Positions 46,237-58,734 of a stretch of DNA of 64,000 bases are shown piece by piece. The stretch spans positions 620,001 through 684,000 of the forward strand of contig LUGG01000013.1 of the NCBI GenBank assembly GCA_001683735.1, given 5' to 3'. Position 1 is the stretch's first letter, and the number at the start of each line of letters is the position of its first letter. The notes beneath the pieces are model-generated. The model ran no database searches. It was not told the DNA's origin and worked only from the letters and a program-made list of their open reading frames with translations. This DNA comes from Grifola frondosa (Eukaryota > Basidiomycota > Agaricomycetes > Polyporales > Grifolaceae). Both the position numbers and the translations under genes were made by a program.

Positions 46237-47960
46237 ATGTGTGCTCAGTGTTTGACACCCTCTATTCATCCACAGACCTGCTTAGGACCTGAAATTCAAT
46301 ATTATCACCATGGCCGTTTCAGCGTCACCGGAGGGGTCCTCCCAGACGCTGTTACCGCCTATCGCACCTATGGTGACCCTAACAATCCCTGCATAGTTTT
46401 TCCAACTTGCTATGGTGGTAGACTTGATAGTGCGTATTTTTTTAATATCACGATACCTTCGGATAAATTCATTGAACAGATGCGGGTCTCTTAGGTCAAG
46501 ACTACATGATTGGCCCGGACAAGGTACGCTGCGTTCGACGCTAGGGAAGCTTTGTTGTCTGGACTTGACGAGTGGCAGGCTCTAGATCCAACCAAGTACT
46601 ACATCGTGACATTTGCCCTGTTCTCTAATGGAGAGGTGAGCAGTTCATGTACGATGTGCTGGCATTGAACTCACCATCGGTCGGAACAGTCGTCCTCCCA
46701 TCCAATACGGTAACGATACTCAATCAACAGACCGCCTCGGCCTCCACGACTGATAGCTCGTATTGTCCAGGCTGCGCCATATAACGGCCCATACTTCCCC
46801 GCCGTATCATATGAAGATAACATGTGAGCCTCCTCATCGGCTAGACGTTCCATTTCTCACTCGCTCTCACCATCAGCCGCGCACAATATGCGGTCCTCAC
46901 CAACAAGCTTGAGGTCCAGAAGGTCGTCGCCGCCATCGGATTTTCCATGGGTGGTCAGCAGGTGCGCAGCATGCTGTTCTTCCTGCCACGAGCTATCTTT
47001 GCTGAATCACTAATATCAGGCATACTATTGGCCGGTGATGTACCCACACTATGTCGAGAAGTACATACCCACAGCTCGGTTGTCGACGGTAATTAAAGAT
47101 CTTCTATCAGATTTATCTCTATCTGCGGCTCAGCTCGCACCAGCCCTCACAACAAATGGTATGTCTGAATTTGATCATTGCACCGCTTTCAATCCCGCAG
47201 TAATCCCAAACGCGAATCACAAAGTTTCCTCGAAGGTCCGAAGGCAGCACTCGTGAACTCCAAGGATTTTGATGGCGGACATTACGCCACGAGTCCACAG
47301 TTCGGTATCCGTGCCTTTGGTCGGGCGTACAGCGCGTGGGCTTACGGACAGACTGTATGTTCCGCTCCTGTGCACTGCAACCTACATGATATGCTAACCT
47401 GTCGCTTGAAGTGGTTCCGCAATCATGGCTACCTCATGGGCGGGAGGTACTCCGCTCGACGATTTCCTCCGTGCTGAGTGGGAGGGCGGCTTCGTCACTA
47501 CATGGGACGCGAATGACCTGCTTACCCTCCTGAACACATGGCAGACTGGCGATATCTCTACTGTCGGTGGCGTCAATCCCAATGGCTCCGACGTCGACAC
47601 TGCATTTGCGAACAGCCTGGAGGGCATCAAGGCAAAGGGCCTCATAATGCCATGCAAAACCGACTTGTATTTCCCGGTGAGTGCGATTGAACCAGGAATC
47701 GAATTCACATGAAAAATTCCAACATGACGCCACGTAGCCGGAGGATAGTGAGATCGAGATGTCGCACATGAAGAATGGGTCGAGGCTGGCAATTATCAAT
47801 TCTGTGTGGGGGCATTTGGGTATGCAAGACATGCCGACCTCGGGTTGAGTTTATTTGTTGATCTTTCCCTTGTGGGCGAAACTACAGCGGGAGCGGAAGT
47901 AACCCTGAGGACGATGCGTTCATCAAGGCCGAAGTTAGGAAGTTCCTGGAGGAGAATTGA
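46237..47960 (+). CDS. MetX-like alpha/beta-hydrolase
   Basis: Homoserine O-acetyltransferase-like fold. It opens GRFSVTGGVLPDAVTAYRTYG, and the nucleophile elbow is AAIGFSMGGQQ (Ser). The family block SICGSARTSPHNKC, spliced at about 47040-47093, precedes FLEGPKAALVNSKDFDGGHY. The catalytic Asp is in PCKTDLYFPPEDSE and the His in VWGHLGGSGSNPEDD, ending FLEEN. The triad is complete. Fungi carry several such paralogues besides the methionine enzyme, so the substrate is not assigned. Near 47440 the frame changes between YLMGG and LDDFLRAEWEGG without an intron. The first exon is uncertain: the ATG at 46237 is in frame but the true start may lie in an upstream exon. Confidence 0.75.
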
Positions 47961-48140
47961 TAGGATAGAATGATGATGTAGGAGAAGAATTGTAGGATAC
48001 AAATTAGGCGTCGTGACGTGAACGTATTGCAGTGGTTGGAACGAAATTGAGTCTTGACAATACTGATCGCCGTTCCTGGTAGCTCGCAGCCAATAGCCCT
48101 AATTTCCAGCTCACTGCGGCCGCTGCGAGTTAGCAAATAC

Positions 48141-49621
48141 TCATTGCTGAAACCGCTGTATGACCTCTCTTAGTGGTTCCCGCCCTTTATATCGGATATA
48201 GCTCCTGATGTCGTGCAACAAGTCCCACCATATTTGAATTTCGTCTGGGCCTGTGACTCCAGCAATGATGCGAACTTCATTCCGTCTCCTACAAGCGAAA
48301 AGCATTAGTCTAGACTGAGCTTTCGTACACTGAATATGGGCTACGCACGGATAGCCACGCTCTGCCACCGTCCCAATGCCGTTAAAAACGCGCGGTGTAT
48401 TTGCCTCAGGATTCACCTCGAGCCATTTCGCAAGTACGGATGACTGTCATCGTCCACGCCGAGGTAATGCTCACATATGGCCCAGCTCCACACGCCGCGA
48501 GGCACGTGTATGTCTCCGGTGATCTTCCATGCCTTCACGATTGTCTGCGCTCGTCGCAGTCCAGGTACAGGCACTCGGTCTTGTGCTGCCCAAATGAGCC
48601 GAGCCAGAGCCCCGTAAGGCTCGAAAGGGTCCAATGCTCCGAATGCGGGTCCATCCCCGCCTTAATATCTCCACGTAGGGGATAATACCGGGGCGGACCG
48701 ATATCGAGGGTATCAAAAATAATGGTCTGTAGGTGATGCTTCATACAAGTGCAAGAGTTATTACGCGAGCAGGAGATGGTGATTGCTGCAGGCTTTGTGT
48801 GGCCCGTGGATGAGGTGTATATGACGGGAAGGCGCACGGCAGGGAAGAGGCTCACGAGCTCGCGCTGGTCATCAACCGCCAAATTGGATTCTTGCAGGCG
48901 CGGCAGGCCCCGTTCGGTATCGTACCAGCTTGCATCCGGCGCGGGAAAGTCTGGATGTCCATGTGTGCGGCGGTAGAATTGAAGGAAATGACCTTGGGTC
49001 GTTTGTGGCATTACCTCAATGGCGGACGGATGCGCATCCAACACCTGCGTGCCTTCTGGATCGACATCTCCGGAAGAGCAGGAATAACTGACCACATGGG
49101 GCGTAGGTGATGAGACGTCGGTTCCAGGCTTCCGCGGATCATCGAAGCTGATTTTGAGCGCACGAACATATCGAGGAGGATGGGGAATGTCTAGAACATC
49201 GCCCCCTTCGGGAAATCGCCAGACTTCACCCACGATCCCTCCTGTTTCGCTCTCATTTCCATCAACTAGACGGAACTCAAGGATATTTCCTCGATACGGA
49301 TAGTCATTCGCCAGAGGCCGATCAGAGGAGCGTAAATGTGCAGCAGCTGTGTGTACACTGTGTAGAATGACAAGCCTCGGAAAGAAGATAGTCCCGGACG
49401 CCGTAGCGTGCGCAAAGACGCTGCCAGATAGAATCGTCTCGCGCATACGCATGTAGCGCTTTGCATGTGCTGGACAGATTGGCGATGTCGACAGCAGAAA
49501 CGAAATCGAGAAGAACGAACAAGATATCGAAAGGAAGGTCGTAGAGTGCTATCGATCGTCGAGTAGACAATACAGGGTCCTGAACTCTGGACTCAAATCG
49601 CTGCGGTGACATCAGCTCCAT
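48141..49621 (-). CDS. F-box protein with FBXO31-like C-terminal domain
   Basis: The F-box is at about residues 25-65: ALYDLPFDILFVLLDFVSAV, then IANLSSTCKALHAYARDDSIW, the SKP1-binding pattern. After an intron comes the beta-rich domain seen in FBXO31-type proteins: LLHIYAPLIGLW, YRGNILEFRLVDG, GIVGEVWRF, then DPHSEHWTLSSLTGLW and AWKITGDIHVPRGVWSW. It is probably a substrate receptor of an SCF ubiquitin ligase; the target is unknown. Near 48545 the frame breaks between LDCDER and TIVKAWKITGD, needing one base. The start is the ATG at 49621; the frame is open to a GTG at 49654. The C-terminal exon ends REVIQRFQQ. Confidence 0.8.
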
Positions 49622-50529
49622 AGAGATCCAGACTTGAAGGAAGGATACAGTCACAGGAGGTATGAAAACAGGTGAGGAAAGGTGAGGATCAGTCGTTCAC
49701 GCCCTGAAGAAAGTACACCAGCGCTAACGAAGACAATTCCACAGGAAATCAACGACTTCCGCCAACAAAATTTGTTAGAAAGGTACTCACAACACTGCAC
49801 ACGAGTACTGCACACGATCCTGACAATCAGTTAAGAAAGTCCAAGGTTGAACGTTGACCGTCGATACTTCCTCTCGTACTCCAGGACATGTACAGAGTCT
49901 ATCTATCTTCAAAGTTCGTGGAACGTGGGGGTCCTGGGACCTAACCGTGTCAGGGGGTGTGAGTACTATATTTTACCAGCTTTTATTCCCCCACGTTGGA
50001 ACATATTCAAGGACTATTTCATGAATATAAACTTGAAGGTTCGACGCAGAAAGAGCAAGAAACAGAATCGCATGACATAACGGTGGGTAACAGAATTATT
50101 CGCTGTGGCATGCCGTGAAAGGCCTTACGTGTGCACGTTGACTGTTCAAACATCCGTCAAGGGGACGGCTGAATACACAGCGAAATTTGGAAGCTCTTGG
50201 ATATGGGCGCTCAAGATATGTTGGAATACTACACGGATAAAGCGGGTTACATTTCCCGGTACTAGGACGTGAAAAGTGTGACGCTGAAGACAACTAGAGG
50301 GCATAGCAAAAGGGATAGCATGTGTCCTAATTGCTTTGACGAGATTATCATAGTTAGGAGATGGAGGTACCGGCAGTTATCAATGTTGTGTCAGAATGCA
50401 TTTCGCGAGTAGATATACAATGTCCACAATGGGAGAATAGACGTACAATATGGAAATATTATGTCTTCCGGATTATATCATAATCTTCATGTCTGTGCAA
50501 ATGACGGTTAGCACTCCTTAGTTAGAAGA
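49622..50529. other. Intergenic between two F-box genes
   Basis: About 0.9 kb without a convincing gene. It holds the promoter of the FBXO31-like gene and the 3' end of the next F-box gene, both on the minus strand. Confidence 0.5.
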
Positions 50530-51846
50530 TCAAAATCGCACCTCGGGGGATATTAAAGAACGGACATCTACGGAGAGAATCCCTCGTGCATGGATGCCAG
50601 CCAACCCCCGCTGAGTGTCTCGCAGGACTTGATCACAAGCGGCCTTGCTGTTTCCCACATCCTGTATCACCAGTGCCAACTCCACTCGCTCGAGATCCCC
50701 AAAATTCTCTCGGCCCATAGCTATGTCAAAGGCGGACATGTGTTTCCGTCTCTCCGCTTCTTCACTTTCATAGTGTGCATATTCGACTCCACGCATAATT
50801 TTGAGCCATCGTAGGCGTGATGTGAGTTGGGACATGATACTAGCTAGTCTCATCCAGTCACCGAAGATCGAAGGGAAATTGAACATAGAAAGTGAGCGGA
50901 GATTGGTATTATGTACTAATGTTATGACTTCGTCTGGTAAAATCCGTCAGCAAAAGGTAGATTATGATTTACGAAGCTGCTTACCGAAGGAATCAAATAA
51001 TGGTACCACGAGGTGTACAAGAGACCTTCCAAGAGAGTATATTAGTTTCTGCAGAAGGAGGGGGTCTGCGAGGGAGATCCCCTGTTGGTCTTGGATGACA
51101 AGATGGGTGATAGATGTGGCAGAGGGGGTCCGGAGGAGCCATGTGCATATAGAAAAATATTGGATGGGTGTCAACAAGGTGAGTGCCCTCAGTTGTGGCC
51201 CGCGTAGCTCTGAGACCACTCCAGAATCGGGAGAATCGGGAGAATGGTTCCATGGGAGTTGTTCAATGATTTCCAGCGCAATTAGCTGCGGAAATGCAGA
51301 CACTAGCCTCTTGAGTTCATGCACACTGTTAAACTGACACCGGCAAAGACATAGCGTCGTGACAGAAGCGAAAGCTGACAGCGTCATGAAGAATGTGGGA
51401 CGGTATGAGTGACGATCAGTCCAATTGATCGAAACAAATGCGATGGATTTGAGGCGGGTGAAATGGCCGACAAAATAATGGGGTATGACATCCGCGAAGG
51501 GCTCGTCATGACTTTCTACGACCATCAAACTGCGCACCGAATGCAAAGAAGCCCTCATATGTGGTTCGTGGAGGACTCGATGTGCGAACAAATTGAGCTG
51601 AGAGCGTGAGGTAACCTTGATGTACTCCAAGAGATAGTGCTGACTGGCGGGACGCCAGCCGCGGCATGTCAGAGCACATTTGCACAGAGTACGTGGTTGG
51701 TCCCATAGAAATGAAATGATGTAGTCGATGATCTCCGGAGGAAGGGTTGGAAACCTCGGTGTGCTAGCAAGGCATATCTTTCCATCAGATTGTTTGTGGC
51801 CGTCACTGAGTTCAGCGAATATCGAGACCATCTGGGAAAGCAGCAT
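50530..51846 (-). CDS. F-box/LRR-like protein
   Basis: The F-box occupies about residues 30-60 (PTLPPEIIDYIISFLWDQP, then LCKCALTCRGWRP), typical of polypore F-box expansions. The rest has degenerate leucine-rich repeats (ALEIIEQLPWNHS, LRALTLLTP, LVHLVVPLFDS). Exon 1 is 50985-51846 and exon 2 is 50530-50933, with a 51-nt intron that joins F-D-E-V cleanly. The first true ATG is 51846; the open frame to 51873 begins with TTG. The gene is intact. The substrate is unknown; F-box families of this kind vary greatly between related fungi. Confidence 0.82.
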
Positions 51847-52040
51847 CGGTGAACAGATAGGATAGTTGATCAAGGACAGTGGAGATAGATTCAGATATAA
51901 TCTTCTTTATAATCTTCTTCCAAGCCTCAAATTTTAACGTTTAGTGTGACCTTGACACGATACTGTGTCACGCGTAACATTTGTGTTTTAGTAGAACGTT
52001 TAATGATAATGATAAGTTCCTAACTACATGCCAACATACC

Positions 52041-54018
52041 ATGACCAGCTACCTGTACGAGTTGCCTACAACGGGTGCTATATCCTTTTCAGAGGTTTGC
52101 GAAGATCCAAATGCTTCGTACATATCGGAAATCTCAGAAGCAACAGAGGCTCGTGCAAATTTACGCGCTACTCTCAAACAGAGCAAACGTACAGATCAGG
52201 AAGAAAAGGATTACCTCCAGCTCGTGAAGGTGAATAGCATTCACATCTGAGGAGTTTAGTCTCAATAGGAAGGTGAGCTGCTGCTCAGGTCACTAAACCT
52301 AGCAGCAGCTCCTCATCCGTTGCACACCGGTTGTTGCATGAATTGCGTAGGCTATCATTGTGGACGATGACGTTATGGTTAGAACAAGGATTGAAGTCAG
52401 ATCTTTTCAGGTAGTCATTTTCTCCGGGACATCTAACTTCGTGCGGCTTGGCCACAACATGGTCTATGTATTCGCGATTGTTACCATTTTCTAAGAGGCA
52501 TGCAATGATGGATTCTGTCATCTATGATGTTTGCCTTTGCACGGATGATTACTGTTGCTGACGAAATTGCAGGTTCTTGACGAATATCTGCCGAAACTAT
52601 ATGGAATTTTGAATTGTGTCAGCAGTGCAGAACTTCTCCTCAAGACTGAACCCAGTGTGTGCTATTACAATGTCACTCGCTGCATCCTATGAAATGAGAA
52701 TTCCACTAGTGTTCAGCTGGCGCACAACACTATCATCAACGTTATTTCACACGTCTCCGCGTATCTCCCTCCCCACGCTCTCGACTGAACTCAACTTCGC
52801 ACTTCTCACATATGCCTTTGCCATCTCGAACCTCGCCCGCGCCGTCGTGCATTCCTTAGGAAACTACGAGACGGAACGCGCGATCTCTGACACTGAGCGT
52901 AGAGCAAAAGACGAACGCCTGGGCTTTGCCGTCAGTTTGTTATGCAAAGCTGCAGGGTTGTTCGAATACATTGGTAAGGAATGTCTTGCAGAATGGGATC
53001 GTGAACGCGAGCGGGCGATAGCGGTTGGACTCAGCTGTCCTCGACCGCCAGACCTCAGTAGAGAAGTTGTCATTGGTCTCAGCAAGTGAGTTTTATATTC
53101 GAACATTTGATCATTTATAACATGATCTCCCTCAAGGATGGCACTCGCGGATGCTCAAACACTTGCTATACGCAAGTTGCTGTCCAGGGCTGCCTTCGAG
53201 AATACTCTCACACCCGGCCCACCTCTTCCAAAGTCGCACCCTTCTCCGGCCCTTGTTGCGAAGTTGCACCTCGAATGCGCCGCCTCTTTTCTCCTCGGCA
53301 CGCTCTCTAGTTAAGACCCCTGGTGCCTCTCGTACTCAGTCCAAGACGAAGATGAAATTTTCTATCGGTAAGGATAAAGATAAGAACCATGAGGAGACGG
53401 GGGAACAAGTGGCCCCCGAATTGCGCAAATATCTCGCAGACGAGACTGCATTCCACAGCGCGCTCGCGCGCAAATGGCTTGGCGTCGACGCTGGCGAGCA
53501 CGGTGGGACAAGCAAAGGCGGGATCGCCGTCGGGTTCCTCATGTGGGCCAAGAAGGACCTGGAGGAACTCCGAAGCGGCCATATGAGCATGATGGGGGGA
53601 GATCGGGAGAAGGAGATGCGCGAACGGCGAAAGGTGAAGGTGCAAGAAGAGCTGCAAAGTGCGACAGTATTCCTGCAAGGATACAAGAAACTGAATGACT
53701 CAGTATGTGTTGCGGACTTGGCCTCGTTGCTAAACGCATGCTGATGGGGGCGTTTTATATTCTCAGGTGTCATTTCAGCCCGTTCCGCCGCAGTCGGAGC
53801 TGCAGGCATTGATACCAGCGGGCCGCCTTGCGGTGGCTGTGAAGCCATACATGAAACCAACCCCTGCCTTTGGACCCGGCTCTGTCGAGTATGTTCGGCG
53901 GCAGGCAGAGGAGCTGGAGCTTCTTGAACATAGTGAGGATGCGGAAAGTATGCCCGTATCTGACGCTACAGGCCTGCGCTCCGGACAGTCGTACGCAGGA
54001 GCAGGGTCTTACTTTTGA
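52041..54018 (+). CDS. palC: pH-response protein PalC (BRO1-domain)
   Basis: PalC acts with ESCRT-III at the plasma membrane in the alkaline-pH (Pal/Rim) pathway that processes the PacC transcription factor. The N-terminal YLYELPTTGAISFSEVC, the helical BRO1-type core (NFALLTYAFAISNLARAVV, RLGFAVSLLCKAAGLFEYIG) and C-terminal VPPQSELQALIPAGR, then FGPGSVEYVRRQAEELELLE fit PalC homologues. The first intron, 52230-52572, is 343 nt and contains a hairpin. At about 53283 ECAAS and SSARSLVKTPG are in different frames, so one base is extra or two are missing. The ATG at 52041 is the first real one in frame. Confidence 0.82.
52275..52311. repeat. Inverted repeat (hairpin) inside the long palC intron
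   Basis: GAGCTGCTGCT at 52275-52285 is perfectly complementary to AGCAGCAGCTC at 52301-52311. Inside it AGGT (52287-52290) pairs with ACCT (52297-52300) around the loop CACTAA, with one bulged C. It starts 45 nt after the 5' splice site of a 343-nt intron. Confidence 0.85.
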
Positions 54019-54743
54019 ATCGGGGATTGCTCAAGGGATATCCAGAGAGTGTAATGAGCCATGTGGTTAATGTATCAGTAAATGTTTGTCTATACAGCGA
54101 CTGCGTTGTTCGCGCAGTGATTGTACGACGTGTTCTAGCCGATAACATGTTGTCACGGACGACGTTGTGTGCACACGGAGGCTCACATCAAAGTAGCTTC
54201 ACCGGTGATCGCAGTGTCTCAGATGACAGAGATGAATATCACGGGGGGCCAGCATTATGCCATTGTAAGCTAGACTGTACATCAACGCTTTGAAGAGATG
54301 GTGCGAGGATATCAATGGTCATGACAGCGAAATGATGAATGTGGACGAATGTGATGTACAAGGATGCAATGCAAGATAATGCCCAAATTGCAAAAGTCAG
54401 ATGAAGGTCAACTAGTAAAAGCCGGTGGTATATACGGTAGTGAGCACTTGCGCGTCCCTGTATGGTACACGGTCGCGGGAATCCAGCAGACAACCAAGCA
54501 AGTGAGCACCAGAAGAATCCCCCGAGTGAAGTTGTAGTAGAGAGATTGTGGAACGTGAGCCCATTACGACGTCACGATAAGTTAAACGGTGTTGCATTGT
54601 AAAGTATGTGCAGCGAAGCGGATGGGGAATGAAGGCGAGGCCAAAAATATCAGTACAGTTGGGGATTCTTTTGGCGACGTGAGGGAAATCGTTCAATGGG
54701 GATGTCGTGCAGTCAGAAGGTGATTCAGGTGGAGATGCACCGT
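54019..54743. other. Convergent intergenic gap
   Basis: 725 nt between the ends of palC and the minus-strand membrane-protein gene. No coding or structural feature was recognised. Confidence 0.5.
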
Positions 54744-57700
54744 TTAGCGATGCCGTCCCAGCTGAAACCCGAAGACGGTTGTACCGGAAGAGGGTGGGGC
54801 ACTCGTGGTGGCACTCGCGCCTGCGGGTGTGCCGGTCGACGGAGTCTGCTGAGCAGATTGAGGAGTCTGCGGTCTCGCAGTGCCGCTCGGCGCAGCACCC
54901 TGACCTGAGAATCCCGGAACTGTGGGGCTCCCAAAAGGCGTACCCTGATGTGAGCCTGGGTGCATACCCAAAAGCCGTTGCACGATGAATGGGGGGACGA
55001 CCTGCGACTCGGAAGCCGAACCTTCCCGTTGATGCGTTGGTCTCGTCGGCGACGAAGGCCCCGCAGACCCTGGGAGCGGTGGATGTGGTGGCCGATGTAA
55101 GCCGCTCATACGGTTAACAGATGTCCGACGGGAATCACTGGCTTGCGTGAATTCAGACTGGACCGAGTGGCGGAAGTGGATATCGGAGACCGTGTACGGA
55201 ATGGAGTCGGTCGGCGAGGGTAGCTGACCGGCCGCGTCATATGGGAACAGTTGATTTGGACCTTCCGCTTCTGTCTCAGGAACTGAGGGGTCGCGAAGAT
55301 GGGCGCTTAGCACGGGAAGGGGAGGGACGGCGGGTGGAAGAGCTACGGGCTGCAGAGAGATATTTGGTATGAGGGAAGGGTGGGATGTGGTGGGGCCTCC
55401 AGCGATGGACATCGATAGACCTAAGGAGATACGGCGGTCCGGTGACAAAGATGCCCAGTTAATGCTCTGCGAGCGCGCACTGTGCTCGCTGCCCGTATTG
55501 CGTTTCGACTTCGATGAGCTCGTACCAGAGTTGGAATTTGAGGCGGACTGTCGGGTGGAGCGTGGCTGCCCGCTGGATAACGAAGTCGACGTCGACGACG
55601 AGAAATCAAGGAAAGAGAAGACAGGCTCTGGTCGCGAAGGCTCTTCTGTCATTTCCGGTTGTTGCTGCTGCTGCTGAACCTCATGTTGTGAGAATTCTTG
55701 TTGAAGCGACTGGGGCAGCGATACAGCGCCAGCACTAACATACTTCTCAGTGCGCCGATCTGGTCTCTCTTGCTCGCTCGCGAATTCCACGCGCAGTGGA
55801 GAAATGATCGCTACAGGAGGTAGCCACCATGATCCACACCTTCCAACCCTCCCTCTCGGGAAGGAGAGATAGGTGAAAGGAGGATGCCTCGATTGCTCTC
55901 GCGCCCGAGCATTTCTCGCGGGCCCCGCGGACGAGGACTGCGCGGAGATGTCAACGATGGGGTTGGGGTGGGAGGAGACGGCGTAGAGGGGAATGCAGGG
56001 AGGTGGCCACGAGGTCCCTGGGACGATGTAAGATCGGGGAGGTCTATAGAGAAGCTCCCATCCGAGTTTTGAGATGCACGTCCATTGCGTGAACCTGCCC
56101 TGCCCTTGCCTTTATCCGCAGCACTGAGCCTGTGGCCAGCATCGTCGTCTTCATCGTCATCGTCGCCATCCTGTTTCTGAGCACTGATGTCCAGAACACC
56201 TTCGGCCCCGACGTCAGCATCGTGTGTCTCTCCTTTCTCCTGCACCGCCCCTGGACCGGCCAATCTCCTGGGGCGCAAAAATGATAGCCTCCCCGCGCGG
56301 CTAATTCGGGGATTCACGAGCATCTCGCGCTTACGTCGCGAGGCGCGGCGCCGGCGGATCACAAATATCCCGAAGATGACAAAAGAAATGATGGCGAGCG
56401 CCACGCCGATGACAAGAGCGGCGATTGTTCCCCTGGGCAATCCACGAGAAGCAGATACCGCGCCTATGGAAGTAGCGCTGCATGTCGTACAAAATTCATG
56501 CGCCCAGATGCGAAACGCGTTTGTTTGGGAGGTACGACGAGATAGAAAGCGAGACATATCGTCAATGAAGCGGTCACAAACGGATGTCATGTCACTCACC
56601 CAGGTTCGACTGTCGTGACGTTTACCTCCCCAAGGACGAGCAGTGTACCCGCACCGTCACCAGCACCTGTCGAGCCCACGTTGATGACCTCGAGCGCATG
56701 CCCGACTGTGGGATCGAGCCCGCGGTGAAGTAGAGCAACGTGGGGGCGCTTGCGGTGAACGATGCGCGTGCAGACATCGTCAGAGGCGGCGCGCCGTCCA
56801 GCGTAATGTTGTAAGCGCCTGAGGAGGGCGTGGTCAGACCCGAAAGCGCGATGGCAGTTCCTGCGATGACGAAATGGGTCAGCAACGAGAGAGGACCGGA
56901 ACGACAGCGCAACGACGCATGCGCGTAGATATATGGAGTGAATGTTCTTAAATGAAAAAGTAAGAGAAGGTTACGAGATAACGGAGAACACGACGTGGGA
57001 AAATCATGCTGACAGCCCGACCGCCCTCGGAGCTAAATAGTCTTCGAACAAAACGCGCATCAACTCCACTACTTAAGCGACGCCAGGCTTAGCACGAGCA
57101 CGTCCAGCAGATCCACAATGCGAAGGGAAGCAGAGAAGATGCAAAACGTGACTCGAAAAGGGCCTCACCGTTGAATTCGAGTTGCGCTCTATCCCCGACA
57201 TTCGTGCTCGTGTGAAAGGACGCGCTGGATCCGGGGAGCAGGCCTTCAACAAATGACCATTGTCCACGGAATGCCATGGCGTCATCTGGAACGGTAGAGG
57301 TAACCGCTACGAGGGTCGATGATGGTGAGGTAGACGTTGTGGTAGTTGGTGGAAGAGAATCAGAGGAAGAGCTATGGCTGGAGTTAGTTTGCATGAGGAG
57401 AATGTTGTGAGAGTCATTTATGGCAAAGTGGCGAAGGAGTGAATTAATAATATATTCCGAATCCCGGAATCATGCTAAGCGCACGAAAAGATCATGAGTG
57501 AACTACGTTCACTGGCGCCGCATAGGTGGTGACAAAAGTTGATGGTAGTCGACGAGTATAGTGTGACAACGTCTCCAAGTTTTAAATGTGCAACCAGATC
57601 GAATTTGAAAGTACGAGAACAGGCCCGAAACAGGAGGCGATGGACATCAAATGTGGTTGCAAACAGACACTCACCTTTCCTTGCTTGGAACGATACCAGC

Positions 57701-58734
57701 ATCAACCTCCAGCACAGCCCGATCGAACGCCAGCACCGCCCCTCCCCCCGGGTCATTCTCCTCCGGATTCCGCAATGTCAGCGCAATCTGGTGCTCGCCC
57801 GACGTCAGACCACTGAACGAAGCAAGGACGTCCACCGAGGCTGTTAATACAGATGGCGGAGACGACAGCGAGGAAAGAAAGTTTGTTGTAGCCGTGCCAT
57901 CCAGTGTTACAGTGTACGAAGGCGCATTTGGGTCGCTCGAGGTATTCAAAATTGGAATGAGTGTCCCGTGGAGTGTGATGGATGTACCTGAAAGGAGGAT
58001 CCACATGAATATCAACGTGAGCATCAACAATGGACAGGCAGCCACAGGCTTGTGGTATTGGGTGGATTGTTCGATGGTCACCCGATCGATAAATCACTGA
58101 TGGCAGCGACCAATCTGAGAAAAAGATGGAGAGCGACATCGACCCTGTGGGGCACCGTGTGGATATCAAGAGATCCCGCCGCAAGCGGTCAGACTGAGTT
58201 TGTGGAGCAGTATGTCTGACACTAGCGCCGGACAGGGCATATGGCCGTCACTTCAAGCACTGTTTCTCGCACACTGCTATGAGAGAAACCTTGAATTGAA
58301 TGCATCCGATCGAGCAAAATGGTGTCTGACACAGTTATAGAGCCAAACGGCACCGTGCTTCATCGCGCATGCCACTATCTGCAACAGAGTGTGGCTTTTC
58401 ATACCACTCTCTGATCGCTGCAGGCGATCACACAGGATATCATGGCGTAATGAAGTAGAACGCGAGTGCCTAAACGCGAGGAACGAAACGCACCGTTCCA
58501 GCTGATAGCCAACGCCGCACCATCGCACGATGTCATGTGCATGCTTGTGCCGTTGCCTATGGCGGTGCCAAATACCGATCCCATTCCAGAGTCGACTGTG
58601 GCAAAGCCTGAGTCTGAGTAGTACGGATTCCAGCCAGCAGTCAAATCTGGGGCGCTGAAGGTGTCGCGAAAGGGGGAGTAGATGGTCACGGGAGAAGTGT
58701 CATCGATAGTAAGAGGAAAGACGGGATCTGCCAT
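54744..58734 (-). CDS. Large single-pass membrane protein with duplicated ectodomain
   Basis: Not a family I can name. The ectodomain holds two similar units. Unit 1 runs from VTIYSPFRDTF to ALAISWNG, then TSITLHGTL and EHQIALTLRNPEE. Unit 2 runs from FRGQWSFVEG to AQLEFNG, then TAIALSGLTTP, GAYNITLDG and LEVINVGSTG. Both look like galactose-binding-like beta sandwiches. A membrane helix follows (GTIAALVIGVALAIISFVIF) with stop-transfer RRRRASRRKR, then a long cytosolic Ser/Pro-rich tail with an acidic patch and a Gln run, ending FGFQLGRHR. Introns of 506, 297 and 308 nt interrupt the ectodomain. A signal-like GILLLFLSSCFSVCMADP precedes the ATG at 58734, so the true start lies in an upstream exon. 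One-base breaks occur at 56719-56721 and about 55815. Possibly a surface sensor or adhesin. Confidence 0.7.
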
